This document shows, one piece after another, positions 30,588 through 42,100 of a stretch of 64,000 nt of DNA. The stretch is from Cymbomonas tetramitiformis. Taxonomy: Eukaryota; Chlorophyta; Pyramimonadophyceae; Pyramimonadales; Pyramimonadaceae. Numbering within the stretch: the first letter of the stretch is position 1; the number at the start of each line of letters is the position of its first letter. A program made the translations under genes and the position numbers. The stretch covers positions 1 to 64,000 of the forward strand of contig LGRX02003699.1 of assembly GCA_001247695.2 (NCBI GenBank). The letters are read 5' to 3'. The notes under the pieces are model-generated. The model did not search any database, had not been told where the DNA came from, and saw only the letters and a program-made list of their open reading frames with translations.

Positions 30588-31760
30588 ATGCCCCCGCTCG
30601 TCTGTGCTCATGGAGGGGACATTAACGTGGCCGCCCCCAATACGATCGGAGCTATAAGAGGAGTTCCGTATACCGGAGCTAAGTGTGTAGAGGTAGGTTT
30701 TAAACTCGAGTGCGTGTTCTGCCGCCTCTGAAGAGAGTCTGTGGCACAGAGAACAGCTTGATGCCTCTTTATATCCTTCGATGCTTCGCAGAGTGGTCCT
30801 TTACAACCTCGTGCCCTCTTTCTGCGCTCGTCGCGCTGTGCTACTGGCTCCCTTGATCTCTTCACCTATCTAACCCAGGGTCCCTTGACAATCCATACCA
30901 TGCAGTTCACCGGTTGCACGCAGCGTCGTGTCACCTGCATCCGCATCTGTGTGCACGAGTATGTATAAATAAATGTCTCGGTATCATAAGCAGCACCCTC
31001 AACAACGCTACTCACACGTTCAAAACAACTCGACCTCGGGGATATTCGCAGGATAAGGAGAAACCCGGTTTCTCATGCATCATTCCTTTTGCGCAACATA
31101 TCGCGATCTCTGTAATTCGCTTGTACGTCACAACTGTTAAGCTCCACCCCCTCCCTGTGGTTCGAAGAAGCACGTCGGCGAAAGGGGATAACGAGCCAAA
31201 GGTTCCCCGCCTTACAGATAGATGCATCTCGAACCAAAGACGGTCAACTAGTCACCATCCATAACCGCGAGCTGGCAGAACTGTTGGATATCAGGTCGGC
31301 CAACGTGGGCGACTTCACGCTGGATGAGGTGCGTGCTTTGAAGACGGTTCACAGGGACTCCGTTTGGTCGTCCCCTCTAGCTGTCAACTTCCAATGGAGT
31401 TGGAGTTCCCCAATCACAGCGTCATTGCTCGACGCTCGTAATCCTACTTGCGACACGGAACGTTTCTTTACGGAAACGGAAAAGGTAAACTTCACGGACA
31501 GCGAGAACGTGAGATGTTCCCTGTCTTCTTTCTCTGCTTTGCAGCCGACCTTCAGGGGACTCCCGTGAACTTCATCGCAAGTGCCACGAGGCTGTGCTGT
31601 AGGGTTCGATGAGAAGTCAATGGCAGCTTTCAGACAACCGTTGGTGAAAGATGCTGGTTGTGTTCAGCTGGTGGGGCTTGATCCGCGGGGAAGCGAGAAG
31701 ATCCCGACACTCTACGAGGCGCTGCGCATGGCACTGTCGCTTGAGTTTGCAATGATCACT
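30588..31760 (+). CDS. glycerophosphodiester phosphodiesterase (GDPD)-like, partial
   Basis: GDPD enzymes hydrolyse glycerophosphodiesters to glycerol-3-phosphate and an alcohol, using metal-binding residues on a TIM barrel. Three phase-0 exons give a coherent N-terminal half. Exon 30588-30692 reads VCAHGGD then APNTIGAI and CVE. Exon 31218-31328 reads IDASRTKDGQLVTIHN then GDFTLDE. Exon 31668-31760 reads LVGLDPRG then KIPTLYEAL. These match the family blocks HRG/PENT, E-x-D-x-x-x-TKDG-x-x-V-x-x-H, and IPTLEEAL in order. Deviations: the usual H-R-G is H-G-G and the catalytic Glu of PENT is replaced (APNT). I could not find the C-terminal half; a possible further exon is near 31881-31970. The true start may lie upstream of the ATG at 30588. 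Confidence 0.72.
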
Positions 31761-33308
31761 GTGCGGAGCCTCCCTTCCACTGCCTGGCACCAAGCCTCAC
31801 ATTTACACCCCACTGTCTTGCCTTGTGTTTTTTTTTCTCGGACGCATGTATTGCTTAAATCACTTGTCAAACTGTGGCCAGGCAACTATCGAGACGTGGT
31901 CGCGGTGCGTGAGCAGTTGCGCGCTAGGGTGGAGCTGTGTAGTGAAGTGAAGAGGGAATCTTGGGGATAAACTGGCGCCCAGAGTTCACTATTCCAGGGG
32001 ATCCTAAGCATATTTGCACGCTTTATTGGCATGGAGTAGCGAGTAGCTGTTTGCAAGGTTAAGTGCTGTTCCTCGACAGAACCAGGCACAGGGTGTGTCC
32101 TGCACGACCAATGCGTGACTTTTAGCTACACTTTTCTTGGTGGGCCAGCACGTGTCACACCGAGAGGGACTGCAGACAATCATAATTTGACGTGTAAAGA
32201 AGGCTGATTTGTTTTCCAGGTGGACACGAAGCCAGGCCCCCCAAGGCATGACGTGCGTTCACCTTTTTGCTGTGTGCAGCACCCTGGCGCAGTTTCCTGT
32301 TGCCATGTGTCTCAAAATTCTATCACAAGTCCTGGTGTCGATGTTTGAGTATCCAGATTTCTTCTCAATGGCTCGGAATCTGTGACCATGCTCCCTATCT
32401 GTGATTCACCAGTTGGAAGCCGGCCTCTTTCACTTACATGGGACCTGTCTCTCACCGTGCACTAGTCTGGTCGTTCTGTGCACCCTCAGGATTTGTTTGC
32501 GGCGGATGTGCTGGCGGTGCTAGAGCATGCGAACTGCTCTACCACGTGTCAGGTACTCGCTGTGCTTGTTATTCTCAGCAGATGATCTCGAATGCCAGTG
32601 TATCTCATGTTTCTCTCTACACGCCATCCACAGTGCTTGACCCTCCGCCATCCACAGTGCTTGACCCTCCGCCATCCACAGATTATCACTTCTTGCCACA
32701 CATCCTTCCTTCGTGTGTGGCCTCCGTCCTGCCTCTTCTGGCGAATAGGAGCTGCCGTGTGTTGCATGTGGGTGCGGGCACGAAGTGTGGTATGCTTAGT
32801 TGGCGGGAAATGAGCGGACGTGATTCAATGGATTGTACAGGTGTGGGCGAAATCGGACAAAATTGTGCAAGATACTGCTTCATTGTCGCCATCCACACAA
32901 GCCGGGTGAGCTCTCTACTCCATTGAGTGGCTGTCCATGGATCGAGACACGGCCCACCAGGCGCGCACTTCTAGGCGGGACGCATGGGCTCAGGCCGGCT
33001 CACTGACGATTCCTTTCCATACTGGCCATCTCGTAGCCTCGAGGCCGCCTACCTGGACCACCCGATCATGACTGCTGAAACACAGCGCACAGCACAACGC
33101 TTGGATGTCTTCGGTGAGCGGGGGCCGAGGAAGAGGGTACGCGGTGGAGTGCAGATATGTGGTGATGAATCAGACGGAGCAAGCGCGGCTTGAGGGGGCA
33201 GACAAAGTGGCAAGACTGCGTGAAGCATCACCACGTATGCTGCACACCTTGAACCCTCTTCATCCACATATCCCCACCCCAGATGCTTCCCCCAGGCTCC
33301 ATGCTCTC
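31761..33308. other. interval downstream of the GDPD exons
   Basis: No assignable gene. A short open frame near 31881-31970 could be another GDPD exon. A 24-bp direct repeat CCGCCATCCACAGTGCTTGA(CCCT) occurs 2-3 times at about 32622-32690. Confidence 0.45.
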
Positions 33309-33725
33309 AAGGGCAATGTGTGAGCAGCTGTCGGTGAACCTGGGGAGGTTGTGACGTGGCGCGCAGGGGCAACGCGATGTGTGAGTAGCTGTCGGTGAAC
33401 CTGGGGAGGTTGCGTGGCGCGCAGTGGCAACGCGATGCGTGAGCAGCTGTCGGCGAACCTGGGGAGGTTGTGACGTGGCGCAGGGGCAACGCATGTGTGA
33501 GCAGCTGTCGGTGAACCTGGGGAGGTTGTGACGTGCGCGCAGGGGCAACGCGATGTGTGCAGCTGTCGGCGAACCTGGGAGGTTGTGACGTGGCGCGCAG
33601 GGGCAACGCGATGTGTGAGCAGCTGTCGGTGAACCTGGGGAGGTTGTGACGTGGCGCGCAGGGGCAACGCGATGTGTGAGCAGCTGTCGGTGAACCTGGG
33701 GAGGTTGTGACGTGGCGCGCAGGTG
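33309..33725. repeat. minisatellite, about 60-bp unit, 7 copies
   Basis: Units contain GCAACGCGATGTGTGAGCAG, CTGTCGGTGAACCTGGGGAG and GTTGTGACGTGGCGCGCAGG. Copies differ by small indels, which breaks any reading frame; the long minus-strand open frames here are translations of the repeat. Confidence 0.93.
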
Positions 33726-36700
33726 TGGCGGCCACTTACTATGGGATGGTGGACCAAGGTTCTATTTGTAGCCAATGGACGATCCCCGTTTCTGTCTTTT
33801 CAGGAATTAGTTATTCGTGCCACTACTGGAATCATTGCAAGAGCACGGGGGTGCAATAGCAGCAGAAGTAGTCGAGGGACTGGACCATGAAACTTGATTT
33901 GAAGTGCTGACCTGAGCGGCCGAAGCCTTGAAATATGAAATAGCTTGGCGCTCATTGGTGTTGTGGGGAGGGCCAGCCTTGGTTGCGGAAGCACATAGCT
34001 TGGAGCGTGAGGTGAGTGTAGTGTTCATTTTGTCTTGCATGCTTGGTGTGTCATATTGTTTGACATATACCAACATACTCTAGCCAGCAATAATTCAGTG
34101 CTCCAAGTTGAGCGCTCACAATTAATAGATGGGGAATAGCTGTTGGAGACCATGTGGGGATGAGCCACCATGCCATATCGCAAGAGGGTATAAATCAATA
34201 CCGCCCCTCAAGGTTTCACATCGATGCCATGCCTTGAGAGGGGCTGAGAATACAATGCCTACTTGGAATTATGGGGTTGGGAGCGTGGAGGGATAGGTGC
34301 ATGCTTGGACAGTGAACGATCCAGTTGCCATGCGCCAAGTGTTGAATGCAGGAGTGGTACGCGTGTTGTGCTTCTTGCCTGATCTATCATGCTTCAAACT
34401 GATGTTTCCGGTGTTTGGTGATAAAGTTGCACCTGAGCCGCTCCTTTGCATTGATAGCTGTGCAATACATTTTTAAAGTTAGCTTCATGCATGACCCTCC
34501 ACTCGGATGCCCTGCACTTTGCAGTGGGTGCCCCGCGTGTCCCAAGCATCCTGAATTCCGTAATGCGCCACATCACGTTGAAGAGTGGCACACTGTGATG
34601 TGCAGGATGCAATTGTGACCAACTTCCCCACCCAAATACAAGCGGCGGTAACCACGCTACAGGCGAAGTGTCGTGCTGAGACGGATGGGCCAGTCGACCT
34701 TCGGGCCGCATAGATGGGCAGGTATTGATGCTTGGGTCTAACTCCAACACACATATATTTGGTGTTCTTCCAAGGTTGTGACCAAACTAAGAACAATGCT
34801 TGTTCTTTTGGATTTGGGTAGGATTATTTCACTAGGTAGGGTTTTAGAGCATAAGCGTGCCCCGATGCATTGCAATGCAATCCAAATAGAGTGATGCCAA
34901 CATGATGAACATGATATTAGGATATGGGATATGATAGTATGATAGCTCACGCAAACTGTAACATCAACACTGTATAGCTGCCCCGAGAATGTGATTTTGT
35001 AGCTACGGAAAAAACTGCGATGGGAAGGGCATAGCTATAGCTGGAAAAGTATTTTAGAATGTGGTTTGCTGTAAATACCAAATAGCAATCCGTAAACGTT
35101 GGTGTATAGCCAGAGTGTAATTAAATTGATTTATAGGTATCACGAGATATAACCCCTCTAATAAAACCATTGTTGCAAGATAGGAAAGGGTCTGGTGCAT
35201 GATCGACATATGCCGGCATATGAAAGGATAAAAGGTGCCTAGAACCTATGGTTGGGTTTCAGAATGCCCCACTCCAGTAACATGCTTCATCACCCGAAGT
35301 CAGTGTAGAAACTAATTGGAGCCGGTTTTGGAAGCTTCAGAGTGCGTAAATGTGTTGTCGAACGAAGTAAACTAGATTTGAGTCTTTAGCGTATACGAGG
35401 GATCCTGTAAAAGGTATCGACGAGTCCGATGAGATGTTGTATTTCGGAATGAATAACTCGAATCTTATGCTTGATCGATAACGGAATAATACCACTTGCA
35501 GAAACCTCCGAGATCGGTTTCGATCAGTTTTGATACCGATGTTGGGTTGCGAGATAGGGTTACGGAAGTTGGACCTTCCGAAAGCCAACCACAGGTCCCG
35601 AGTGATCGAAACTAGCAATGCTAGCTAGTGTGTGGTGGACGCACTACATGCTTTTGAATGGTACGCGAAAGTAGTAGAAGCAAGTAGTCCCGGCACGAGC
35701 ACCCCCCACACACATCAACACACATACACACACACATCACCAAACACGCACCCACCGCACATCACACATGCGTACGTCTACACCTCGCACGAGCTTTGCC
35801 CGAGTCGGGGCTGGTGCCTGATAAAGTGCACATGCTAATGATGCATCTTGCACGCTTCCCATATCTGACGAAAGAGGAGTTACGCAGGGTGAGAAAGAGA
35901 CGACGCGTAATGAACACGAATTATTGTTACGACAAGGAAACGTGCACGTCGTGTGCAACGCTATATTGCGTAAACGCGTGTGGGCCGTACCTTCGAAAGG
36001 CAGGACTTATACTTTGTATAAGCCCCACATATCGTCACTAAAACGCACATCGTGAATTAGTAACGGCAATCAGCGTCACGAAAACATAAGAAGGCTTCAC
36101 AGCGGCAAAATGCAAGGGACGCGATCACGAAAATTCGGAGGCATCTATGCGTACTTGATCAAGGTACGATTTCGCCAGAAATCGCCGGCGAAACGAAAGC
36201 GACGACGCTTGCGTCACGCCTTGACGATGTGACGTCGCGATTTCGGGTCACGATGCCACGACCTGGTCATGACATCCTTCCCACCCAGTGTTCAATAGGC
36301 TTTATCTATTATGGGCCATAATAGGGAGTTCGGAGTTTCAAATTCCGATGCAATCATTACATTTACATGCATGTTCTTCGATATTCCCAACCTAATTCGA
36401 TGTTGAGAAATGCAATGGTAATCTCAGTTTTGCACGATTCTCGATATTTAGGGCGTCGCATCACAACACAGGTCGCCCATGAAGCCCGATCGTATATAGG
36501 GTCATATGTGTATGCCTGTGTGTGGCACATACATACATGTTGTATATATATTCAGAACTGCCCATATGTGATAGTTAAACTCATTTAAACGTTCTTTGAG
36601 GAACTATGGTGCTTTGTATTGCTAACGAAACCATCTGTGACATTGGGATGAGTCATAAATTTGCCATATTATCATGGCTCAGAGCGCGCTGTATTGGACG

Positions 36701-37130
36701 CTGATACGCAAAATAGCTATCGCACTTGTTTTTACAAAAAACACGTTTAGTCATATAGAAGAGGTTCTATTCACTTTTAATACTATCATACATACCTACA
36801 CACTATTATATTCGTTCGATTGCGGCCGTGCTACAATGCTTCGTCGCGCGTTTCGATCAAGCTGCGCTGTGTTGTGAGAGTGCATGCTGTGTGTGTCCTC
36901 TACAATTTCAAACAGACCCGTGTATTTTGAACACATAACTGTGGGACAAAGTATTATGTGTAGCATAGGAAATACAGGTGCGACACTGCCTTGAAGTTGA
37001 AGGGATGCAAATGCCTTTACACGAATGCGTGTGCAGTGCTCAGGGTTTTAGGGTTACGAAAATGCGGAGAGTCAGAAACAGAAGGAGCTACACGATACTA
37101 CAGCTCCTTCGGGCAGCTTGCTCGAGTCCT
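33726..37130. other. gene-poor AT-rich interval
   Basis: No gene identified. A stem GCCCCTCAAGG/CCTTGAGAGGGGC flanks about 20 bp at 34200-34250. A CA-rich microsatellite lies at 35700-35770. Open frames such as 35337-35618 (minus) and 36674-36877 (plus) show no known motif. Confidence 0.5.
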
Positions 37131-37131
37131 T

Positions 37132-37545
37132 TGAGTCAAAGGACTCGAGAAAGCCGGGCGTGATTGGGGTTAAGCCCAAGCTGGGGTGGCACTTGCCAAA
37201 CCTCCAGACTACCACACCAAATGTGTTGATCACACCTCAACCGTACGGTCAGTGCAGTTCTGTCGGGTAGCTTTCCCGATCCCCTCACCACACATGGCGA
37301 GGGACTCGACGGAAAGCTAGGCGTGATTGGGTTTGATCCCAAGCTGGAGTGGCATTCGCCAACCTTCCAGACTGTCACACCAAAGAGGCTCACGGCACAC
37401 CCGAACATTCTGGTCAGTGCGGTGGGACAGCTTTATTGTTTGCCATGACACAGGTGGCGAGTTACTCAGTAAAGCTAGAGTTGTTGGGAGTTGATCCCAT
37501 GATGAAGTGGCATTTGTGAACTTTCGTACTGTCACATCGACGCAC
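37132..37545. repeat. about 170-bp tandem repeat, 2.5 copies
   Basis: Units contain CGTGATTGGG(G/T)TT, AAGCTGG(G/A)GTGGCA, CCTCCAGACT or CTTCCAGACT followed by CACACCAAA, and GGTCAGTGC. Copies start near 37132, 37308 and 37466, with divergence increasing to the right. Confidence 0.8.
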
Positions 37546-39130
37546 AGAAACGTTGGAATGTGCTCGTTTCTAATGTGACCGGCGAAGGCAAAATGCCCCT
37601 GCAAAACCCAAGTTGTACGATGCAGAAAATAAGAATTAAGCGCATATAAACTCCCAACCAAGCCAAAATATTCGCTCCTCAGATAAGGATAGAGATTGTG
37701 AAAATGTACCCACCTCGAAAAGAGACGAAATCCTTTCGTAGGAGGCACACATCGCCACCAGACCCGACAATCGGAGAATTCGACTGTCCGGTCGAAAAGC
37801 GTCTTCGTAGTACTACGGATATGCCTGCGACAAAAATAAAAGTGTTCCAACATAATATTTTCACAAGATTCTGGGCGCATCGGAGGTTTAGGAGTGCTTA
37901 GCCACGGTAAACGCTTGAAACCCGAAATCGGGTCAATCAGCGATAATTCGACTGCTGAGGAAAAAAGACTTTCGGTGTCTTACATTTTGCCGCAAGGGAG
38001 AAATCTGAAAACATACGATCCTCAAAAAACTCGCAAACAAACGTCTAAAAAGACTTCGAACCGTTCTAAGCCCTTCAAAACAAAATGGTACGTTTTCTCG
38101 CGAAAGTGAAAATTAGCCAGCGCTCGGAAAACTAGCAAACCAACGGCATACTCCCGCGGTTATCTCGACCTCAACGCCATCCCATACCTCGCAACTTCTC
38201 AGAGCGATAAATATGCATGTTTTACAAAAAATATTGATGCGGCATCCCTTCTCCTTTTTTTGCAGCGATATACTCTGTATTTTTCGGTGAGGTGTGCAAC
38301 GCTCTGAAAACTCCGAGAACTAACAACGAAAATAGCGGATCGGTAAACGAATTATCGTGCAGGCGTCATAGTGCGTCATCGATGATGTGAAGCCACTGAA
38401 TTAATTGCTGTATTTGAATTGAATGTTGAATATTGCATGCTGATAAACCATTTGCATCCATACAATGATATTCATATCCGTTAAAACTTTGACTAACAAC
38501 AAAAACATACTTATTACTTAGCCGTCAGTAGCGAAATAAGGGTTGTTTTACAATTCGCACTTTTAATACAATGATCATATCACAGTTTCAAAGTTTTGGA
38601 TATCAAGATTCTGCCAGGAACCATGTGGTGTGCAGATATCCACCCAGCACAATACGAATCATCTACTTGACCCAAGAAGGCACGTCTGCTGAATTCACAA
38701 TACTGGGGGTATAATTCAATTCCTCGGATCCCAGAGGTCCCTGCGATTAGCGATGCAAGCCCGGCAACCAATGGGATCATCATCCGTATCCATTATTATG
38801 CCACGAGCTTGCAGCGCACTACCTTCATGAACAACGTGCCTCCGTCCAAGAAGATGGCAAAGTGTGGATCCGTGCCTTCGAAATAAATAGAGGGAAGTGC
38901 AGTCATGAAACTTCCACGCAACATAGCAAAAGGAATTCACACTAATTGTAGCACTCACAAACGTCATGGCCCAAAAACCATTGAGCCAGCAAAGGACTCC
39001 ATGAAAGCCATACATAATGTGCCAACACAGAGCCTGGTGACCAACCATACAACATGGTGACAAAAGAGCTTGAAGAAAGCACGTCATGGCATGCAACATG
39101 ACACTGCCACAAAGCCTGGACGATGGCATC
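37546..39130. other. interval downstream of HPR
   Basis: No confident gene. An open frame on the minus strand (39192-38716) overlaps the end of HPR. I considered it as an extra terminal exon and rejected it because no phase-compatible splice acceptor is present. Confidence 0.5.
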
Positions 39131-42100
39131 TTATCTCTCGTCGACGACTGATGGGATAAAGGAGAGATGGGGCAAGGTGCGCACATCCACAAACTTCAGA
39201 ACATCGCCGCCATCAGGAAGCAATGGGAATCCTTGTAATACACCGGCCACGTTGCTTGCGGCCAAGGTAGCCATCCCACCACTGATAAATTCGCACACAT
39301 TCAAACCATGAAAGTTAGCCCGCACGGCATCAGCAGAAGGAAAAGGCGATCAAAACCCGAGTGGAGGTGTGACATATGTGGCAGCAGGATGAGTGGAGGT
39401 GTGTCATATGATCACACACCGAGTGGAGGTGTGACACATGATCACACACCGAGTGGAGGTGTGACACATGATCACACACCGAGTGGAGGTGTGACACATG
39501 ATCACACACCGAGTGGAGGTGTGACACATGATCACACACCGAGTGGAGGTGTGACACATGATCACACACCGAGTGGNNNNNNNNNNNNNNNNNNNNNNNN
39601 NNNNNNNNNNNNNNNNNNNNNNNNNNNNNNNNNNNNNNNNNNNNNNNNNNNNNNNNNNNNNNNNNNNNNNNNNNNNNNNNNNNNNNNNNNNNNNNNNNNN
39701 NNNNNNNNNNNNNNNNNNNNNNNNNNNNNNNNNNNNNNNNNNNNNNNNNNNNNNNNNNNCTTCCAGCATCGGGGCTGGTCATGAGGTCACTTCCAGCATC
39801 AGGGCTGGTCATGAGGTCACTTCTAGCATCAGGGCTGGTCATGAGGTCACTTCCAGCATAAGGAAGACAAGAGCGCGCTCCGCCGCTTCGAGGGTTTGGG
39901 TGAGGGATTAACGGGGGAAGTGGTCTTGTACCGGGTCCAGAGCGAAGCAGAGGCGATGTGCGGTAGAATAACGGCGTTGGCACACTCTGCCAGCCCAGGC
40001 TTCATCAGGGGCTCGTCCTCGTACACATCCAGCCCGCAGCGAAACTCTGGATTCGCGCAGATGCGTAACCAGAGCGACCTGCCCTCCCGCCGCCCCGCCC
40101 CCCACACAGTGCCACTGAGCTCCCCAAACACACTGCTTCACGCGGTCTTAAGTGAATAAGCATTCTCAACAACTGCAGACTCACGAGAACGATTAGTCGG
40201 AATCTACGGAGCTGAAGTGATATCCAAACCCTCACAAAGTATGTTCGGCACTTGTGGCATTCCGATGCCTTATTGCCGATAGTGTAGAGTCCCGCTCCTT
40301 CTGCGCGGAATCTCAGTTTTTGTTTGCTGCATGGCACAGCTTTGACATGCCACGCACAACGGAGGAATGCATTTGTTTCGATTGTTTATGCACAACTTTG
40401 CCCCGATCTCCATTATGTCTAAATCAGAGCGCGGCAAGATTTTATTGGGCTCTGAAATATGAATCCATGGCTCTTGTCGCAGTAGAGTAGTTTGCCCCAT
40501 GTAGATCCGTGACACTGTACCGTGTACAAATGACCACGAAGCGACGCGGCCATTCAGCTCCGTGACACTGTACCGTGTACAAATGACCACGAAGCAACGC
40601 GGCCATTCAGCTCCGTGACACTGTACCGTGTACAAATGACCACGAAGCGACGCGGCCATTCAGCTCCGTGACACTGTACCGTGTACAAATGTCCACGAAG
40701 CGACGCGGCCATTCAGCTCCGTGACACTGTACCGTGTACAAATGACCACGAAGCAACGCGGCCATTCAGCTCCGCTCTACCTCTTCCACGAAGGGCGAGT
40801 GCATGGCCTCGGGGCCGGCGTTGTCCTACCTCGCCACGTCATCACCTACGGGAATGACAGTCCAAATACAGCTGAGGACGGGGAAGTGGACTTGCAGGAG
40901 GTACAGGAGAGGCTCAACGAAAATATGAACGCTACTCGCGGTGTTTACGCGATGCTGTGCAAGCAGTGGACGATGCCAGAGCTACACAGACAAGTGGACT
41001 CAGACGCTTATTTTGATCACGGAGGCGCAAGCACCCCGCAAGCAAAACTGCCTTTGGCGGAACGCCTCATCGATACGGCTGCGCACAGTGTCGTGGCAGA
41101 CAAGGTGATGCAGCAGTGATTGGATCATTTTGACAAGCCGAACAGAAAGGCGGCGGCAAGTGCGAAGAAGGCTGCAAACTCTGAATGCAAGGAGGACAGA
41201 CGCTGGGCAGAGAGGAAGGAGGAGGACGAGAGGAAGGAAGGCAAAGGTGCTAAAGGCCGGGGCAAGGGGCCGCCGTCCCGACCAGCAGAACAGCCCTCTC
41301 CGGGCGGGTGCTAAATATGAGGGACTGGCAGGAAGATTCGGCCAGAGAAGAGGCTCCAGTGCGTGCTGGACTTGCACGACATTGATTTGCACGCCAGGTG
41401 GGGCCACGAACTTTCGGGGAGCAACTCGGAAGAAGGGCGGCTGAATCAAGACGGCGCGGAAGTCCTCGTTCGATCATCACACAAATCTCGCCCAACGGTG
41501 CACGACTATGATACAATGCCGACAAACTATTCTTTCCGTGGTATGGACAATCTGGAGTTGCACCTCCTCGGAGCAGAACCTCCTATTCGCAGCGTCTTCT
41601 CGAACAAGAACATCCTCGTCAAACACGGCGCAGTCTCTCGTACGACGACACCATCAAATTGTCCAAAGTATGGGCACAATCAATGCCATCTTCGGGACGC
41701 CCTCGTCTACTCCATGCTTCGGGTGTGGCAGAGCGAAAGAGCAGCGAAAGAGCAGGAGAATCGGGGACAAAGCGGTGTTGGAGAGTGAGTTAGCGCCATT
41801 GGAGAGTGGGTTCGGGGGGGGAGTGGAGAGAAGGAAAGAGGATGCGAAAGTGGAAGGCGAGAACGGCACCCACCTCGTCAATCACTGGCCCGCGTGCAGA
41901 GTTGACAAGGACCGCATTTGACTTCATCATACCCAAGCGCTCGGCGTTCATCAGGTGCGTTGTGGACGCGTCCAGCAGGCAGTGCAGGCTCACAACCTGC
42001 ACCACTCCGAGAGCCACCAGAAATCACCCCAAAAAGATATATGGGGTCGCTTGCGCTTGCGTCCTGTTGTTGCACGGAGACCCCGTGACGATTCACCCCG

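Noticed and set aside
33228..33775. Long minus-strand open frames (up to 171 codons)
   Set aside because: They are translations of the 60-bp minisatellite in several frames.
38716..39192. Possible extra terminal exon of HPR ending in ACIANRRDLWDPRN
   Set aside because: It has a faint likeness to the HPR1 tail but no phase-0 acceptor. The frame that stops at 39131 (ending PSVVDER) aligns better.
39391..39862. 30-bp repeats that might be taken for a CRISPR array
   Set aside because: Units are directly adjacent with no spacers, in a eukaryotic intron.
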